A stretch of 64,000 nt of DNA, from assembly GCA_000200715.1 (NCBI GenBank), contig DP000238.1, positions 1,328,593 to 1,392,592 of the forward strand, in the 5' to 3' direction. The stretch is from Cenarchaeum symbiosum A (GTDB lineage Archaea > Thermoproteota > Nitrososphaeria > Nitrososphaerales > Nitrosopumilaceae). Positions 55,845 to 64,000 of the stretch are shown piece by piece (within the stretch, counting starts at the first letter, position 1; each line of letters opens with the position of its first letter). The notes under the pieces were generated by a model. The model saw only the letters and a program-made list of their open reading frames with translations, was not told the origin of the DNA and made no database searches. Both the position numbers and the translations under genes were made by a program.

Positions 55845-57098
55845 ATGCAAATATCCCCGCGAATGATGACCGCGGCGGGGGTGGCCGTGGGCCTGTCCAT
55901 CGGCCTCGCGATAGGATTTTCATATTCGGGAACAGAGGATGCATCCCCCGGGCAGGCCATGATGGCCGCGGGCCCGTCGGGAACAATAGACATAGGCATG
56001 GCGCTGCCCGCCTCGGGCGACCTCTCGTCGCGCGGGTACGAAAACGGCCTGGGCTCAAAGCTCGCGGTGGTGGACTTTAACGAATACCTTGAGGAGATAG
56101 GGGCCGACTGGAGGTTCAACCTGGTGATCGAGGATACGCAGACCGACCCGATAATAGCGCTTGAAAAGATCCAGTCGCTCAACTCCAAAGGGATAAAGCT
56201 CGTGCTCGGAACAGAGACCAGCGCCGAGATCCGCAACGTAAAGAGCTATGTGGATTCAAACGGCATGCTGCTCATATCCCCGTCTAGTGCATCGCCGGCG
56301 CTTGCCATAAAGGACAACATATTCCGGCTTGTCCCCGATGATACCCAGCAGGGCAGGGTGATAGCCACGCTGGCGGAATCGCGGGGGATCAGCGTGATCA
56401 TCCCGGTGTACAGGGGCGACGTCTGGGGCGACGGGCTGTACAAGTCGACTAGGAGCTCGTTTGAGGCGCTGGGCGGCACGTACGACGACGGGATACGCTA
56501 CTCCCCGGAGAGCACCGTCTTCTCGACAGAGGCGCACCTGCTCAACGAGATGCTCGGGGGATACCTGGAGGACAGGCCCGCCTCCGAGATAGGGATTCTC
56601 CTGGTGGGCTTTGAGGAGGCAATACACTTTTTCAACTCGGCAAGCTCGTACGAGGATCTTGCGTCCGTGCAGTGGTTCGGCCCCGCCCCGCTTGCCAACA
56701 ACGACATACTCTTGGAGGATCCAATCGCGGCCGGGTTCATAGAGGACATCGGGCTCATATCAACCCAGTTTGCGGCCACGGAAAACCCCACGTACGACCA
56801 CGTCAGGGAGGAGATCACCAAGCAGATTGGCAGGGCCCCCAACACCTATGCGTTCTCTGCGTATGATTCCCTGTGGCTGATCGGCCTGAGCATCCTGCAG
56901 GTGCAGTCGGACGACCCCGAGAGGATAAAGGGCGTGCTACACGCGGTGGCCAAGAACTACGGGGGCAGCCTGGGGCCCATATCCCTCAATGAGGCAGGCG
57001 ACCTGACAGATTCCAACTATGCGCTGTATACCGTCCGCGACGGGGAGTGGATCGTCTACGGGATATACAAGGCCAAGACCGGCGAGATAACCACCTGA
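55845..57098 (+). CDS. Branched-chain amino acid-type ABC substrate-binding protein
   Basis: 417 residues. N-terminal hydrophobic segment (GVAVGLSIGLAIGFSYSG) as signal peptide or anchor, then a periplasmic-binding-protein type I fold: TIDIGMALPASGDLSSRG, KLVLGTETSAEIRN, LLISPSSASPALA, FRLVPDDTQQGRV and VIIPVYRGDVWGDGLY are the usual LivK/AmiC-like blocks. Such proteins bind amino acids, amides or urea-type ligands outside the cell. No permease or ATPase genes flank it, so it is an orphan, perhaps acting as a sensor or with a transporter encoded elsewhere. It converges on the aquaporin gene. Confidence 0.9.
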   Translation: MQISPRMMTAAGVAVGLSIGLAIGFSYSGTEDASPGQAMMAAGPSGTIDIGMALPASGDLSSRGYENGLGSKLAVVDFNEYLEEIGADWRFNLVIEDTQTDPIIALEKIQSLNSKGIKLVLGTETSAEIRNVKSYVDSNGMLLISPSSASPALAIKDNIFRLVPDDTQQGRVIATLAESRGISVIIPVYRGDVWGDGLYKSTRSSFEALGGTYDDGIRYSPESTVFSTEAHLLNEMLGGYLEDRPASEIGILLVGFEEAIHFFNSASSYEDLASVQWFGPAPLANNDILLEDPIAAGFIEDIGLISTQFAATENPTYDHVREEITKQIGRAPNTYAFSAYDSLWLIGLSILQVQSDDPERIKGVLHAVAKNYGGSLGPISLNEAGDLTDSNYALYTVRDGEWIVYGIYKAKTGEITT

Positions 57099-57112
57099 TA
57101 TTTCATAATGCA

Positions 57113-57775
57113 TCATGCAGATGCCCTGCGGCGCATGCGCCTGGCTGCCCGGGATGCGGCCCCTGCAGATATGGCGCCTATCGATGGAGCGGCAATGTAC
57201 AGCCACAGGTCATGCAATACCCCGGAGACTACGGCGGGCCCGAGAGACCGCGCGGGGTTCATCGACGCGCCCGAGATATGCCCAAGTAATAGAACCTCGA
57301 GCGCGACAGTCCCGCCTATAGCAACCCCCGCTACAGCGGGCCGCACGCCCGCCGCCAATACCACTGCCACAAGGATGGCGGTGGCCAGCGCCTCTGCGCC
57401 AAAGACCGTCATCATAGAGTATTCCCCGGGAACGGTCATGCCGATATCCACGTGGGGCCCCGCCGCGTATCTTACAGCGAGGCTGGCCAGCACGGCGCCG
57501 GATACCTGGGCTGCAAGGTATGCGGGCGCCATCCGCGGCGCCATCCGGCCTGCTGCCACAAGGCCCGCCGTAACTGCGGGGTTGAGGTGCGCCCCCGAGC
57601 GCCGGGCCAGAAGATAGACCAGCACGGCGAGCGCCGCAAAGTGGGCCGCCGCCACAAATCCTATGCCCAGCTGGTGCCCCGTCCAGGCGTCAAGCACGAT
57701 AGATCCCGTGGCCGCGGCCACAAGGCCGAACGTGCCGGCAAGCTCGGCCGCAAACGCTGCCGCCGGGCGCGGCAC
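57113..57775 (-). CDS. Aquaporin / major intrinsic protein
   Basis: 220 residues, six hydrophobic segments and two NPA loops, HLNPAVTAG and SMNPARSLGPA, the hallmark of MIP channels. It passes water or small neutral solutes such as glycerol or perhaps ammonia; the selectivity filter cannot be settled by eye. Length is slightly short for the family (most ~230-250) at the N-terminus, but all six helices are there. It follows the SDR gene by 11 bp on the same strand, so is likely in one operon. Confidence 0.93.
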   Translation of the reverse strand: MPRPAAAFAAELAGTFGLVAAATGSIVLDAWTGHQLGIGFVAAAHFAALAVLVYLLARRSGAHLNPAVTAGLVAAGRMAPRMAPAYLAAQVSGAVLASLAVRYAAGPHVDIGMTVPGEYSMMTVFGAEALATAILVAVVLAAGVRPAVAGVAIGGTVALEVLLLGHISGASMNPARSLGPAVVSGVLHDLWLYIAAPSIGAISAGAASRAARRMRRRASA

Positions 57776-57786
57776 GCGGGCCGCGT

Positions 57787-58617
57787 TCAGGACGGGAAGA
57801 TCTCCTTTTTTAGATACTCCTCGAACTCGAGGTCTGTCCGGGACCTGCGCGCATCGAGGAACATCGCCGCATCATTTCCCACTATATACCGGGGGAGCGG
57901 CACGTTCTCATCCACGCACTTGGCCACGGTCGCGGCCACATCCCGCGGGTGTGTTCCAAGCTGCGCCATCATCTTTACGCCCTCTATCACCTTTGCAGTA
58001 GACTCCGCGTATGGGGAGCCCTCCCGGGGGGCTGCTACCTTCATGGCGTCAAAAAAGTTGGTCTTGATCACGCCGGGCTCTATTATGACCACGCTCACGC
58101 CGTGGGGCCCGAGCTCGTACCGCAGGCTCTCGCTGAGGCCCTCGAGCGCAAACTTTGAGCTGATGTACGCAGGGGTCCCGGGAAATCCTATCTTGCCTGC
58201 CACCGAGCTTATGTTGACTATGCAGCCGCCCTTCTGGCCCCGCATTACGGGGGCTGCCGCCTGGATCATCCTTATGACGCCAAAAAAGTTGGTCTCAAAC
58301 TGGGCCCGGAACTCGTCTATGGTGACATCCTCGACGGAGCCGAATATTCCATAGCCTGCGTTATTCACCAGCACGTCGAGCCTGCCGGATTCTTTTACTA
58401 TCCGGGAGACCGTCTCGGCTGCCCCACCGGGCTCGTCTACATCCAGGCGGGAGACCGAGATTTTTAGGCCCTCCTTGTTTGCCGCCTCGAGGAGCCCCGC
58501 GCCCTTGGAGGTGTCCCGCATTGTGGCATGGACAAGATAGCCGGCGCGGGCCAGCGCCAGCGACGTCTCGTATCCTATACCCGATGAGCTGCCCGTGACC
58601 AGGGCCACTTTTTCCAT
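57787..58617 (-). CDS. Short-chain dehydrogenase/reductase
   Basis: 276 residues. The cofactor motif is TGSSSGIG, then NNAGYG, catalytic Ser in NISSVAG and the YISSK pair of Tyr/Lys. The C-terminal part (IIEPGVIKTNFFDAM) resembles the 17-beta-hydroxysteroid dehydrogenase/retinol dehydrogenase-like group of classical SDRs. Substrate unknown. It has a TATA-like AATTATTAAGG (58637-58647) 26 nt upstream and is followed by the aquaporin gene. Confidence 0.9.
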   Translation of the reverse strand: MEKVALVTGSSSGIGYETSLALARAGYLVHATMRDTSKGAGLLEAANKEGLKISVSRLDVDEPGGAAETVSRIVKESGRLDVLVNNAGYGIFGSVEDVTIDEFRAQFETNFFGVIRMIQAAAPVMRGQKGGCIVNISSVAGKIGFPGTPAYISSKFALEGLSESLRYELGPHGVSVVIIEPGVIKTNFFDAMKVAAPREGSPYAESTAKVIEGVKMMAQLGTHPRDVAATVAKCVDENVPLPRYIVGNDAAMFLDARRSRTDLEFEEYLKKEIFPS

Positions 58618-58636
58618 GATGTATACCGTGGCGCTT

Positions 58637-58647
58637 CCTTAATAATT
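58637..58647 (-). promoter_or_regulatory. TATA-like box of the SDR-aquaporin operon
   Basis: AATTATTAAGG on the minus strand, centred about 26 nt before ATG 58617. Confidence 0.5.
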
Positions 58648-58664
58648 CTAAGTGGCCGCGGGCC

Positions 58665-58722
58665 GTGAGTGTTTACATCACGCACGGATTTGACGGCCCC
58701 GGACCGAAAGATCCGCACAGCA
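58665..58722 (+). repeat. Hairpin-GGATTTGACGG element, copy 3
   Basis: Arms GTGAGTG and CACGCAC (one mismatch) around a 7-nt loop, then GGATTTGACGGCCCCGG and AAGATCC...GCATGATC. It matches copies 1 and 2 in the box and spacing but sits upstream of a giant gene, not after a small secreted gene. Confidence 0.45.
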
Positions 58723-58983
58723 TGATCGCATGCAGCCCCCATGGCCTCCGACGATGTATTGTGGGATGAGCTGGACTTGCTGCGTATTGAAGGCTAGATC
58801 AACTGCACGCTAGCTGATCATACCAGCAGGCTTTGATGTTTTGGGTCCGGCATCACTTTGATGTGCCGTGATTCATGGCAGATATGCACATGTGCCAGTG
58901 CCGTTATTCATAAGGGTTATCAAAGGCCTTTTTGGACAATGGTGGCTATGATGGGAAATGGACAGTGTACTGCAGCTATTAGG

Positions 58984-58990
58984 TATAATA
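58984..58990 (+). promoter_or_regulatory. TATA-like box of giant gene 2
   Basis: TATAATA lies about 52 nt before ATG 59039, so transcription would begin about 25 nt upstream of the start, leaving a short leader that contains the G-run. Other genes in the window have almost no leader. Confidence 0.5.
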
Positions 58991-59023
58991 CAAGATCGGA
59001 TCGTAGGGCGATCCGCGCCCGGT

Positions 59024-59035
59024 GGGGGGGGGGGG
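59024..59035 (+). repeat. Run of 12 G upstream of giant gene 2
   Basis: Twelve consecutive G end 3 nt before the ATG at 59039. Such tracts slip during replication. The position, in the short leader of a surface-protein gene, is one where a length change could alter translation. Confidence 0.8.
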
Positions 59036-59038
59036 CGC

Positions 59039-62000
59039 ATGATGCGGACAGCCCTGCTGGCGCTTCTGCCGATTATACTGGCCGCGTCGGCGTCGGCCCA
59101 TGCGCAGACTTCGGGCGTGCTCGAGGATGGCATCCTGAACATCTACTTTGAGGGAATAGTGGATGTAAGCGAGTTTAACGCATCGAGGGTGCACCTGAGG
59201 GATGGCAGCACGCTGGGAGGCGGCGTGACACTCTCTGACGGCACCATTATCACCACCGCCGACGGGGCGGTCCTGCGGTTTGACCTGAATGGCACGGGGC
59301 TCGCGCCGGTGCTCGAGTACGCGAATCCGAGGCTGCACTTTGATGCAGGGGCACTGGAGTACACAAACGGCACGTCGTTTCCCCCCGCGTTTGAGCGGAA
59401 CGAGGGCTTTTACGTCGTGGACAGGTATACCACAGGTCCCACTTTGGGCAGTCCAGAAGCCATAGCCTTCTCGCCAGACGGGCTGCGTATGTTTATCGGC
59501 GGCAACGACAACGAGATAGAACAGCACTTGCTCAACGCGCCATACAACGTATCGTCCGCCGATGAAAATGTGATAAGATACGGTCTAGACTCAAGGAGCA
59601 ACCAGAGGATCGGGGGGATTGCATTCTCCCCTGACGGGCTCGAGATGTTTTTGTTAGATGATGCCGAGGTGTGGGGATATGATCTGCAGAGTGCATATGA
59701 TCTGACAGACGCCGTCTCGAGGGCCGGCCGCGACTTTAATCCCACCGCGTCCCAGCTAACTGGAATTGACTTCTCCGACGATGGTACGCGCATGTTCATT
59801 TCAAACAATCAAGGCGACGCCGTGGTCCAGTACGATCTTACCCAGCCGTACAACTACACATCCGCTCCGCTCGGAGGGTCGGGATCCAACGGGGTCGGAG
59901 GCCAGAACAGAAACCCGCATGACGTGGCCTTTACCAACAGCGGCTCCACCATGCTTGTTCTGGCCCAGGACCAGAAGGTGTACAGGTACGACATGAACGT
60001 GTCCTTTGATGTCACGACGGCCATGTACATAGGCGAGGTGGAGATGTCGCAAGAAGATGCCACCCGTAACAGTCGGGGCCTTACACTCTCCCCCGACGGG
60101 CGGCTCATGATAACTGCGAGCACCCAGAGCAGTGGCCAGGTCACCGTGCATGCCCTCAATACCCCGTACGGCAGAACCACCGGGGTCTTTGCAGCGTATG
60201 GAGCAGTCCCGATCAAAACCGCCCAAGGGATAGCCTTTGCCGCGGACGGCATGAGTGTGTTCGCCGTTAACGGGGGAGCACAGGAAGTGACCAGGTACGA
60301 TCTGTCCGCCCCGTTCAACACAGGCAACGCCACCTCCATCAGCACCGTGTCCATATCCGAGGTGGATGCCCCCGGTGGAATAGACTTCTCGGCTACGGGG
60401 GAGACAATGTACGTGGTGGGGCGCAGTGGGGTACACCAGTATACGCTGGACTCGCCCTATGGGGCCATATCCGGCACACCCGTACTCAACCCCATCGCAG
60501 AGGCCGATATTCCGCGCGGCGTGGACTTTTCTCCGGACGGCACGATCATGCTAGTCGCGCAGTTCAGCGGGGGTGCATCCTCATCCCTCCACAGGTACGA
60601 CCTTTCCACCCCCTTTGACGTATCTACTGCCGCTCAGACGGATTCCCTGGACATACTGTCCGTCGCGCCAAGGACCCAGGGGCTGGCAGTCTCGCCCGAC
60701 GGCACAAAGATGCTCTTGGTGGGGAACCCGGGCTATGTCCAAAGGTACGAGATGTCCGAGCCTTACAACCTGTCTAGCGCCGTGATCGTCGACGCGCTCG
60801 ACGTTGGAGGGCAGCAGAGCGGTACGCCGCGCGACATAGAGTTGTCGGCGGACGGCACGCGGATGTTCATCACTACCGCCGGCACATCCAACAGCGTACA
60901 CGGGTACGAGCTTACGGGCCCCTACGACATCACACCGCCCACGGAGATCACGGTACCCGTCGGCAGTGGTGCGTTCGACATAGGCATAGACGACGCGATA
61001 TTCTCCCCCGACGGGACAAGAATGTACGTGATTAACAATGGCAACGTGGAACAGTACTCGTTTGAGCTCCCGTTCTCGCTGATGCCATCCTTTAGCGTCA
61101 ACAACCCGGCCATATCTGAGACATTTGTTCCCGACTTCGGGACTTACTCCGGCATCGCCATGTCCGACAATGGCACCGAGCTGTATCTGCTGGATGGATT
61201 CACGCCCAGTATCCTCAGATACAAGCTGGCCACCCCGTTCGACATATCCGATACCACCCTGCGCGAGGCCTGGGACATTCCTGCAAGCGTAATAACCGCT
61301 GTTGGGTTTGGTCTGACCGGCATGGACCTCTCGGAGGACGGAGTCCACATGTACCTGGCCGGGGAGACAGATGTGTACAAGGTGGAGCTGGGCACGCCGT
61401 TCTCGCTGAGCCCCGCCCCGACCAGTGCCGAGACACTCAGCCTCAGGTCCGGGGACGATTTCATCCGCGGCGTGGCCGTAACGGGCGACGGCAGAAGGCT
61501 GATCACCATAGACGCCGGTGATGATTTTCCCACACCTGACAGCAGAGTCCGCACCAACACGTACGACATGAGCACGCCGCACGACCTGACCACCGCGGCG
61601 TTTCAATCAGGTGAAGAGACGGTTCTTGATACAAACGAGGGGACGGGGATCACGTTTGCCGCCGACAGCCGGCGGCTCTTTTTCACCGGCGGGGATAACG
61701 GGATGGTGCGCCAGCTCTTTGAGCCGCAGACCTATTACGTCGAGATAGTCCCGGGCGCGAGCGAGCCCCTCGCGCTGAGCGCCGAAGGTACGGACAGTGC
61801 GGACTTTACCGACAGAACGGTCGTCGTTGCAATGCGGACAGGATCCGCAGCAGATGCGCCGGTGGTTGATGAAAGGGCATCGGCTGAGAGGACGGTCGTA
61901 GGTGAGACGTTGATGAGCGCCGCAGCTGACGCGCCGCCCGTCGCCGAGGCTGCGGCCATCTCTGCAACGCTGAAAAGGTCGGCAACAGATGAGCCCATGG

Positions 62001-64000
62001 TTGACGAAAGGGTGTCGGCTGACAGTACAACCGGCCCGGAAGAGGTGATGCGCACCGCAGCTGATGCCCTATCGATAGCTGACAGGGTGGCAGTATCTGC
62101 AATGGCGGCAAGGCCGGCATCGGATGCACCTACGGTTGCCGAGCGGGCATCAGCCGTCAGGACATCCGTAGGCGTGGTGTTGATGCGGGCAGCAGCCGAT
62201 GCCCCGCCTATAGCCGAGGGATCTGCCATCTCTGCAACGTTTGCAAGGCCGGCGTCAGATGCCCCGCTGGTTACAGAGCTGGTATCAGCCGACAGGACAA
62301 TCGATTCAGGGGAGGTGGCGAGCTCCGCAGCCGATGCCCTATCGATAGCTGACGGGGTTGCAGTATCTGCAATGGCGGCAAGGCCGGCATCGGATGCACC
62401 AACGGTTGCCGAGATGGTATCAGCCGACAGGACAATCGATTCGGGGGAGGTGGCGAGCTCCGCAGCTGATGCCCTATCGATAGCTGACGGGGTTGCAGTA
62501 TCTGCAATGGCGGCAAGACCAGCATCAGATGCACCTACGATTGCCGAGATGGTATCAGCCGACAGGACAGTTGATTCGGGGACTGTGATGAGAGCAGCAG
62601 CCGATGCCCTATCGATAGCTGACGGGGTTGCAGTATCTGCAATGGCGGCAAGACCAGCATCAGATGCACCTACGATTGCCGAGATGGTATCAGCCGACAG
62701 GACAATCGATTCGGGGGAGGTGGCGAGCTCCGCAGCTGATGCCCTATCGATAGCTGACAGTGTGGCAGTATCTGCAATGTCGGCAAGGCCGGCATCAGAT
62801 GCTCTACCCATCACCGAGGGTACGGCCATCTATACAACATTTCCAAGGCCGGCATCAGATGCCCCGCTTGTCGCCGAGCGGGCATCAGCCGACAGGACAA
62901 TCGATTCGGGGACCGTGATGAGAGCAGCAGCCGATGCCCTATCGATAGCTGACAGTGTGGCAGTATCCGCAATGGCGGCAAGGCCAGCAACTGATGCACC
63001 TACGGTTGCAGAACGGGCATCAGCCGACAGGACAATCGATTCGGGGACCGTGATGAGAGCAGCAGCCGATGCCCTATCGATAGCTGACAGTGTGGCAGTA
63101 TCCGCAATGGCGGCAAGGCCAGCAACTGATGCACCTGCGGTTGCCGAGCGGGCATCAGCCGACAGGACAATCGATTCAGGAACGGTAATGCGGGCAGCAG
63201 CTGATGCCCCATCCCCCTCTGATAGTACGGACATCATCCTGTCTGCCGTACGGGCGGCCGCGGACGCACCTGCCGTATCCGAGAGTAATAATGTGGACCT
63301 GTCGGGTGAGATAAGGGACTCCGATGCCCCCGAGCATGAAGAGAGGGTATCCCTCGGAACCGGCCTGGACGCGGCAGATGCGCCCCTCGTATCTGAAAGA
63401 ATCGACGGCATGAGAATGGGCATGATACAGGCGGCAGACGCGCCCATGGCCTCCGACGGCGTGGAAGTCATGCAAGACGGCATTATACAAAAGACCGTTG
63501 CGCCCTCGTTCACCGAGACGGTGGTCCGCTCCGTCTCACTCGGGACGGGGGACGCCCCTGCCGTCTCTGAGAGGGAGACTAGCATGGGCATGATCCTTCT
63601 TGGTGCATCGGATGCCCCGGGCATAACGGACTCGGCGCACACTACTCCTACGGTAAGGTCGGTCTCGGCCAACTCCACTGCTGAAAAAGAGAACGGGACG
63701 GTCGCGATAACCATCACGTTTAGCGAGCCCGTAAACGTGACGTCCGCCCCGCAGCTCCTCCTAGAGGTGGGGGCGGACAACGTGACTGCGGAATATGCGT
63801 CGGGCTCGGGCACCACCGAACTTGTCTTCAACTATACGGTGCTAGATGGCCACAACTCGCCCGACCTGTCCTATGTGGGCACAGACGCACTGGTACTTGG
63901 CAGCGGCAGCATAACGGCGGTCGATGACGGAACGCCCGCCGACCTCACACTGCCGCAGCCCGGCTCGAACTTGTCATTGTCTGGCAGCTCGGACGTTGTA
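59039..64000 (+). CDS. Second giant secreted propeller/DAP-repeat protein (5' part)
   Basis: 1,654 codons to the window edge with no stop. MMRTALLALLPIILAASASA is a signal peptide. Then a SwmB-like domain (~22-120; ILNIYFEGIVDVSEFNASRV), 15 propeller-type repeats of ~45-55 residues (59440-61720; IAFSPDGLRMFIGGNDNEIE), about 1.9 kb of 'DAP' repeats (61750-63640) and an Ig-like domain (ITFSEPVNVTSAPQLLLEV) that also occurs near the N-terminus of giant 1. It continues out of the window. It shares domains with giant 1 but in a different order. Likely surface or secreted; function unknown. The TATA-like box and G-run upstream suggest regulated or variable expression. Confidence 0.85.
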   Translation, partial: MMRTALLALLPIILAASASAHAQTSGVLEDGILNIYFEGIVDVSEFNASRVHLRDGSTLGGGVTLSDGTIITTADGAVLRFDLNGTGLAPVLEYANPRLHFDAGALEYTNGTSFPPAFERNEGFYVVDRYTTGPTLGSPEAIAFSPDGLRMFIGGNDNEIEQHLLNAPYNVSSADENVIRYGLDSRSNQRIGGIAFSPDGLEMFLLDDAEVWGYDLQSAYDLTDAVSRAGRDFNPTASQLTGIDFSDDGTRMFISNNQGDAVVQYDLTQPYNYTSAPLGGSGSNGVGGQNRNPHDVAFTNSGSTMLVLAQDQKVYRYDMNVSFDVTTAMYIGEVEMSQEDATRNSRGLTLSPDGRLMITASTQSSGQVTVHALNTPYGRTTGVFAAYGAVPIKTAQGIAFAADGMSVFAVNGGAQEVTRYDLSAPFNTGNATSISTVSISEVDAPGGIDFSATGETMYVVGRSGVHQYTLDSPYGAISGTPVLNPIAEADIPRGVDFSPDGTIMLVAQFSGGASSSLHRYDLSTPFDVSTAAQTDSLDILSVAPRTQGLAVSPDGTKMLLVGNPGYVQRYEMSEPYNLSSAVIVDALDVGGQQSGTPRDIELSADGTRMFITTAGTSNSVHGYELTGPYDITPPTEITVPVGSGAFDIGIDDAIFSPDGTRMYVINNGNVEQYSFELPFSLMPSFSVNNPAISETFVPDFGTYSGIAMSDNGTELYLLDGFTPSILRYKLATPFDISDTTLREAWDIPASVITAVGFGLTGMDLSEDGVHMYLAGETDVYKVELGTPFSLSPAPTSAETLSLRSGDDFIRGVAVTGDGRRLITIDAGDDFPTPDSRVRTNTYDMSTPHDLTTAAFQSGEETVLDTNEGTGITFAADSRRLFFTGGDNGMVRQLFEPQTYYVEIVPGASEPLALSAEGTDSADFTDRTVVVAMRTGSAADAPVVDERASAERTVVGETLMSAAADAPPVAEAAAISATLKRSATDEPMVDERVSADSTTGPEEVMRTAADALSIADRVAVSAMAARPASDAPTVAERASAVRTSVGVVLMRAAADAPPIAEGSAISATFARPASDAPLVTELVSADRTIDSGEVASSAADALSIADGVAVSAMAARPASDAPTVAEMVSADRTIDSGEVASSAADALSIADGVAVSAMAARPASDAPTIAEMVSADRTVDSGTVMRAAADALSIADGVAVSAMAARPASDAPTIAEMVSADRTIDSGEVASSAADALSIADSVAVSAMSARPASDALPITEGTAIYTTFPRPASDAPLVAERASADRTIDSGTVMRAAADALSIADSVAVSAMAARPATDAPTVAERASADRTIDSGTVMRAAADALSIADSVAVSAMAARPATDAPAVAERASADRTIDSGTVMRAAADAPSPSDSTDIILSAVRAAADAPAVSESNNVDLSGEIRDSDAPEHEERVSLGTGLDAADAPLVSERIDGMRMGMIQAADAPMASDGVEVMQDGIIQKTVAPSFTETVVRSVSLGTGDAPAVSERETSMGMILLGASDAPGITDSAHTTPTVRSVSANSTAEKENGTVAITITFSEPVNVTSAPQLLLEVGADNVTAEYASGSGTTELVFNYTVLDGHNSPDLSYVGTDALVLGSGSITAVDDGTPADLTLPQPGSNLSLSGSSDVV
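61750..63640 (+). repeat. DAP repeats including 135-bp tandem units
   Basis: A chain of 22-25-residue repeats with the pattern S(A/S)DAPxVxE runs through this stretch. Within it, units starting at 62267, 62402, 62537, 62672, 62867 and 63002 are each exactly 135 bp (45 codons) and nearly identical in DNA. A 60-bp part unit starts at 62807. The same S(S)APxVSD motif is used as linker between modules of giant 1. The regular period in DNA suggests recent amplification. Confidence 0.8.

Larger units (their letters stand above)
58618..59038. other. 421-bp region upstream of giant gene 2
   Basis: Holds the SDR promoter (58637-58647), hairpin element copy 3 (58665-58722), a TATA-like box (58984-58990) and the run of 12 G just before the giant gene. 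Between them I see no gene and no RNA gene. Confidence 0.5.

Noticed and set aside
55678-56058. Longer start for hemL
   Set aside because: The upstream part overlaps the promoter and the substrate-binding gene on the other strand, and it has no aminotransferase features.
61750-63640. Regular repeats that could suggest a CRISPR array
   Set aside because: Units are 135 bp, in frame, contiguous and without unique spacers, and they code for a continuous protein.
61735-63831. Long minus-strand frames of 364 and 333 codons opposite the DAP repeats
   Set aside because: The 135-bp units are open on both strands by accident of their sequence, so repetition gives long antisense frames. The plus-strand frame has the signal peptide and domains.

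Overview
The window looks like a chromosome segment from an ammonia-oxidising thaumarchaeon (Nitrososphaerota). The high GC content and giant genes most recall Cenarchaeum symbiosum, but this is by recollection and untested. The supporting evidence is archaeal: a TFB transcription initiation factor, TATA-like boxes about 27 nt upstream of most starts (leaderless mRNAs), frequent GTG/TTG starts, an archaeal NAD synthetase and OBG-type GTPase, a GGR-family flavoprotein, a SufBD system, and several small families typical of thaumarchaea. I saw no rRNA, tRNA, CRISPR array or insertion sequence.

Layout. 1-1.4 kb: the tail of an unknown gene, then a geranylgeranyl-reductase-family gene broken by two frameshifts. 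1.5-6 kb: three tandem paralogues of a secreted protein family; a fourth lies at 13.4-14.1 kb. Three of the four carry an EF-hand-like calcium loop, and the first has lost its start. 6-12 kb: a polyhydroxyalkanoate (PHA) region with an SDR reductase, MsrA, a universal stress protein, an alpha/beta hydrolase, a phasin-like/AbrB fusion, a second phasin-like protein, and PhaC/PhaE (class III synthase). 12-22 kb: TFB, secreted paralogue 4, a secreted TPR-metalloprotease, BirA, a winged-helix protein with a Met-rich hydrophobic segment, a frameshifted CoA-binding protein, a TGS-type GTPase, CysS and NadE.

22.4-45.2 kb is a single minus-strand reading frame of 7,622 codons. It is a secreted giant built from eleven ~1.9-kb modules. 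Each module is a SwmB-like beta-sandwich followed by ten beta-propeller-type repeats; the last module keeps only five. The protein ends in acidic, poly-Gly and Pro/Glu-rich segments. 45.5-55.7 kb is housekeeping: phosphoglycerate kinase, a zinc-ribbon protein, a sufB-sufD-Rieske-sufS-sufU operon without sufC, and a tetrapyrrole operon hemL-hemC-SUMT-hemD. 55.8-58.6 kb has an orphan ABC-type substrate-binding protein, an aquaporin and an SDR.

59.0 kb to the window edge is the 5' part of a second giant secreted gene. It uses the same domain vocabulary in another order: SwmB-like domain, 15 propeller repeats, about 1.9 kb of 'DAP' repeats that include 135-bp tandem units, then an Ig-like domain also found near the N-terminus of the first giant. 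A run of 12 G lies 3 nt before its start codon, a plausible slippage site.

The most interesting material is this surface system: two giants sharing interchangeable modules, a possible on/off tract, and a tandem family of small secreted proteins with a possible calcium loop. Together they suggest a diversifying cell-surface or host-interaction layer, but no function is demonstrated by the sequence.
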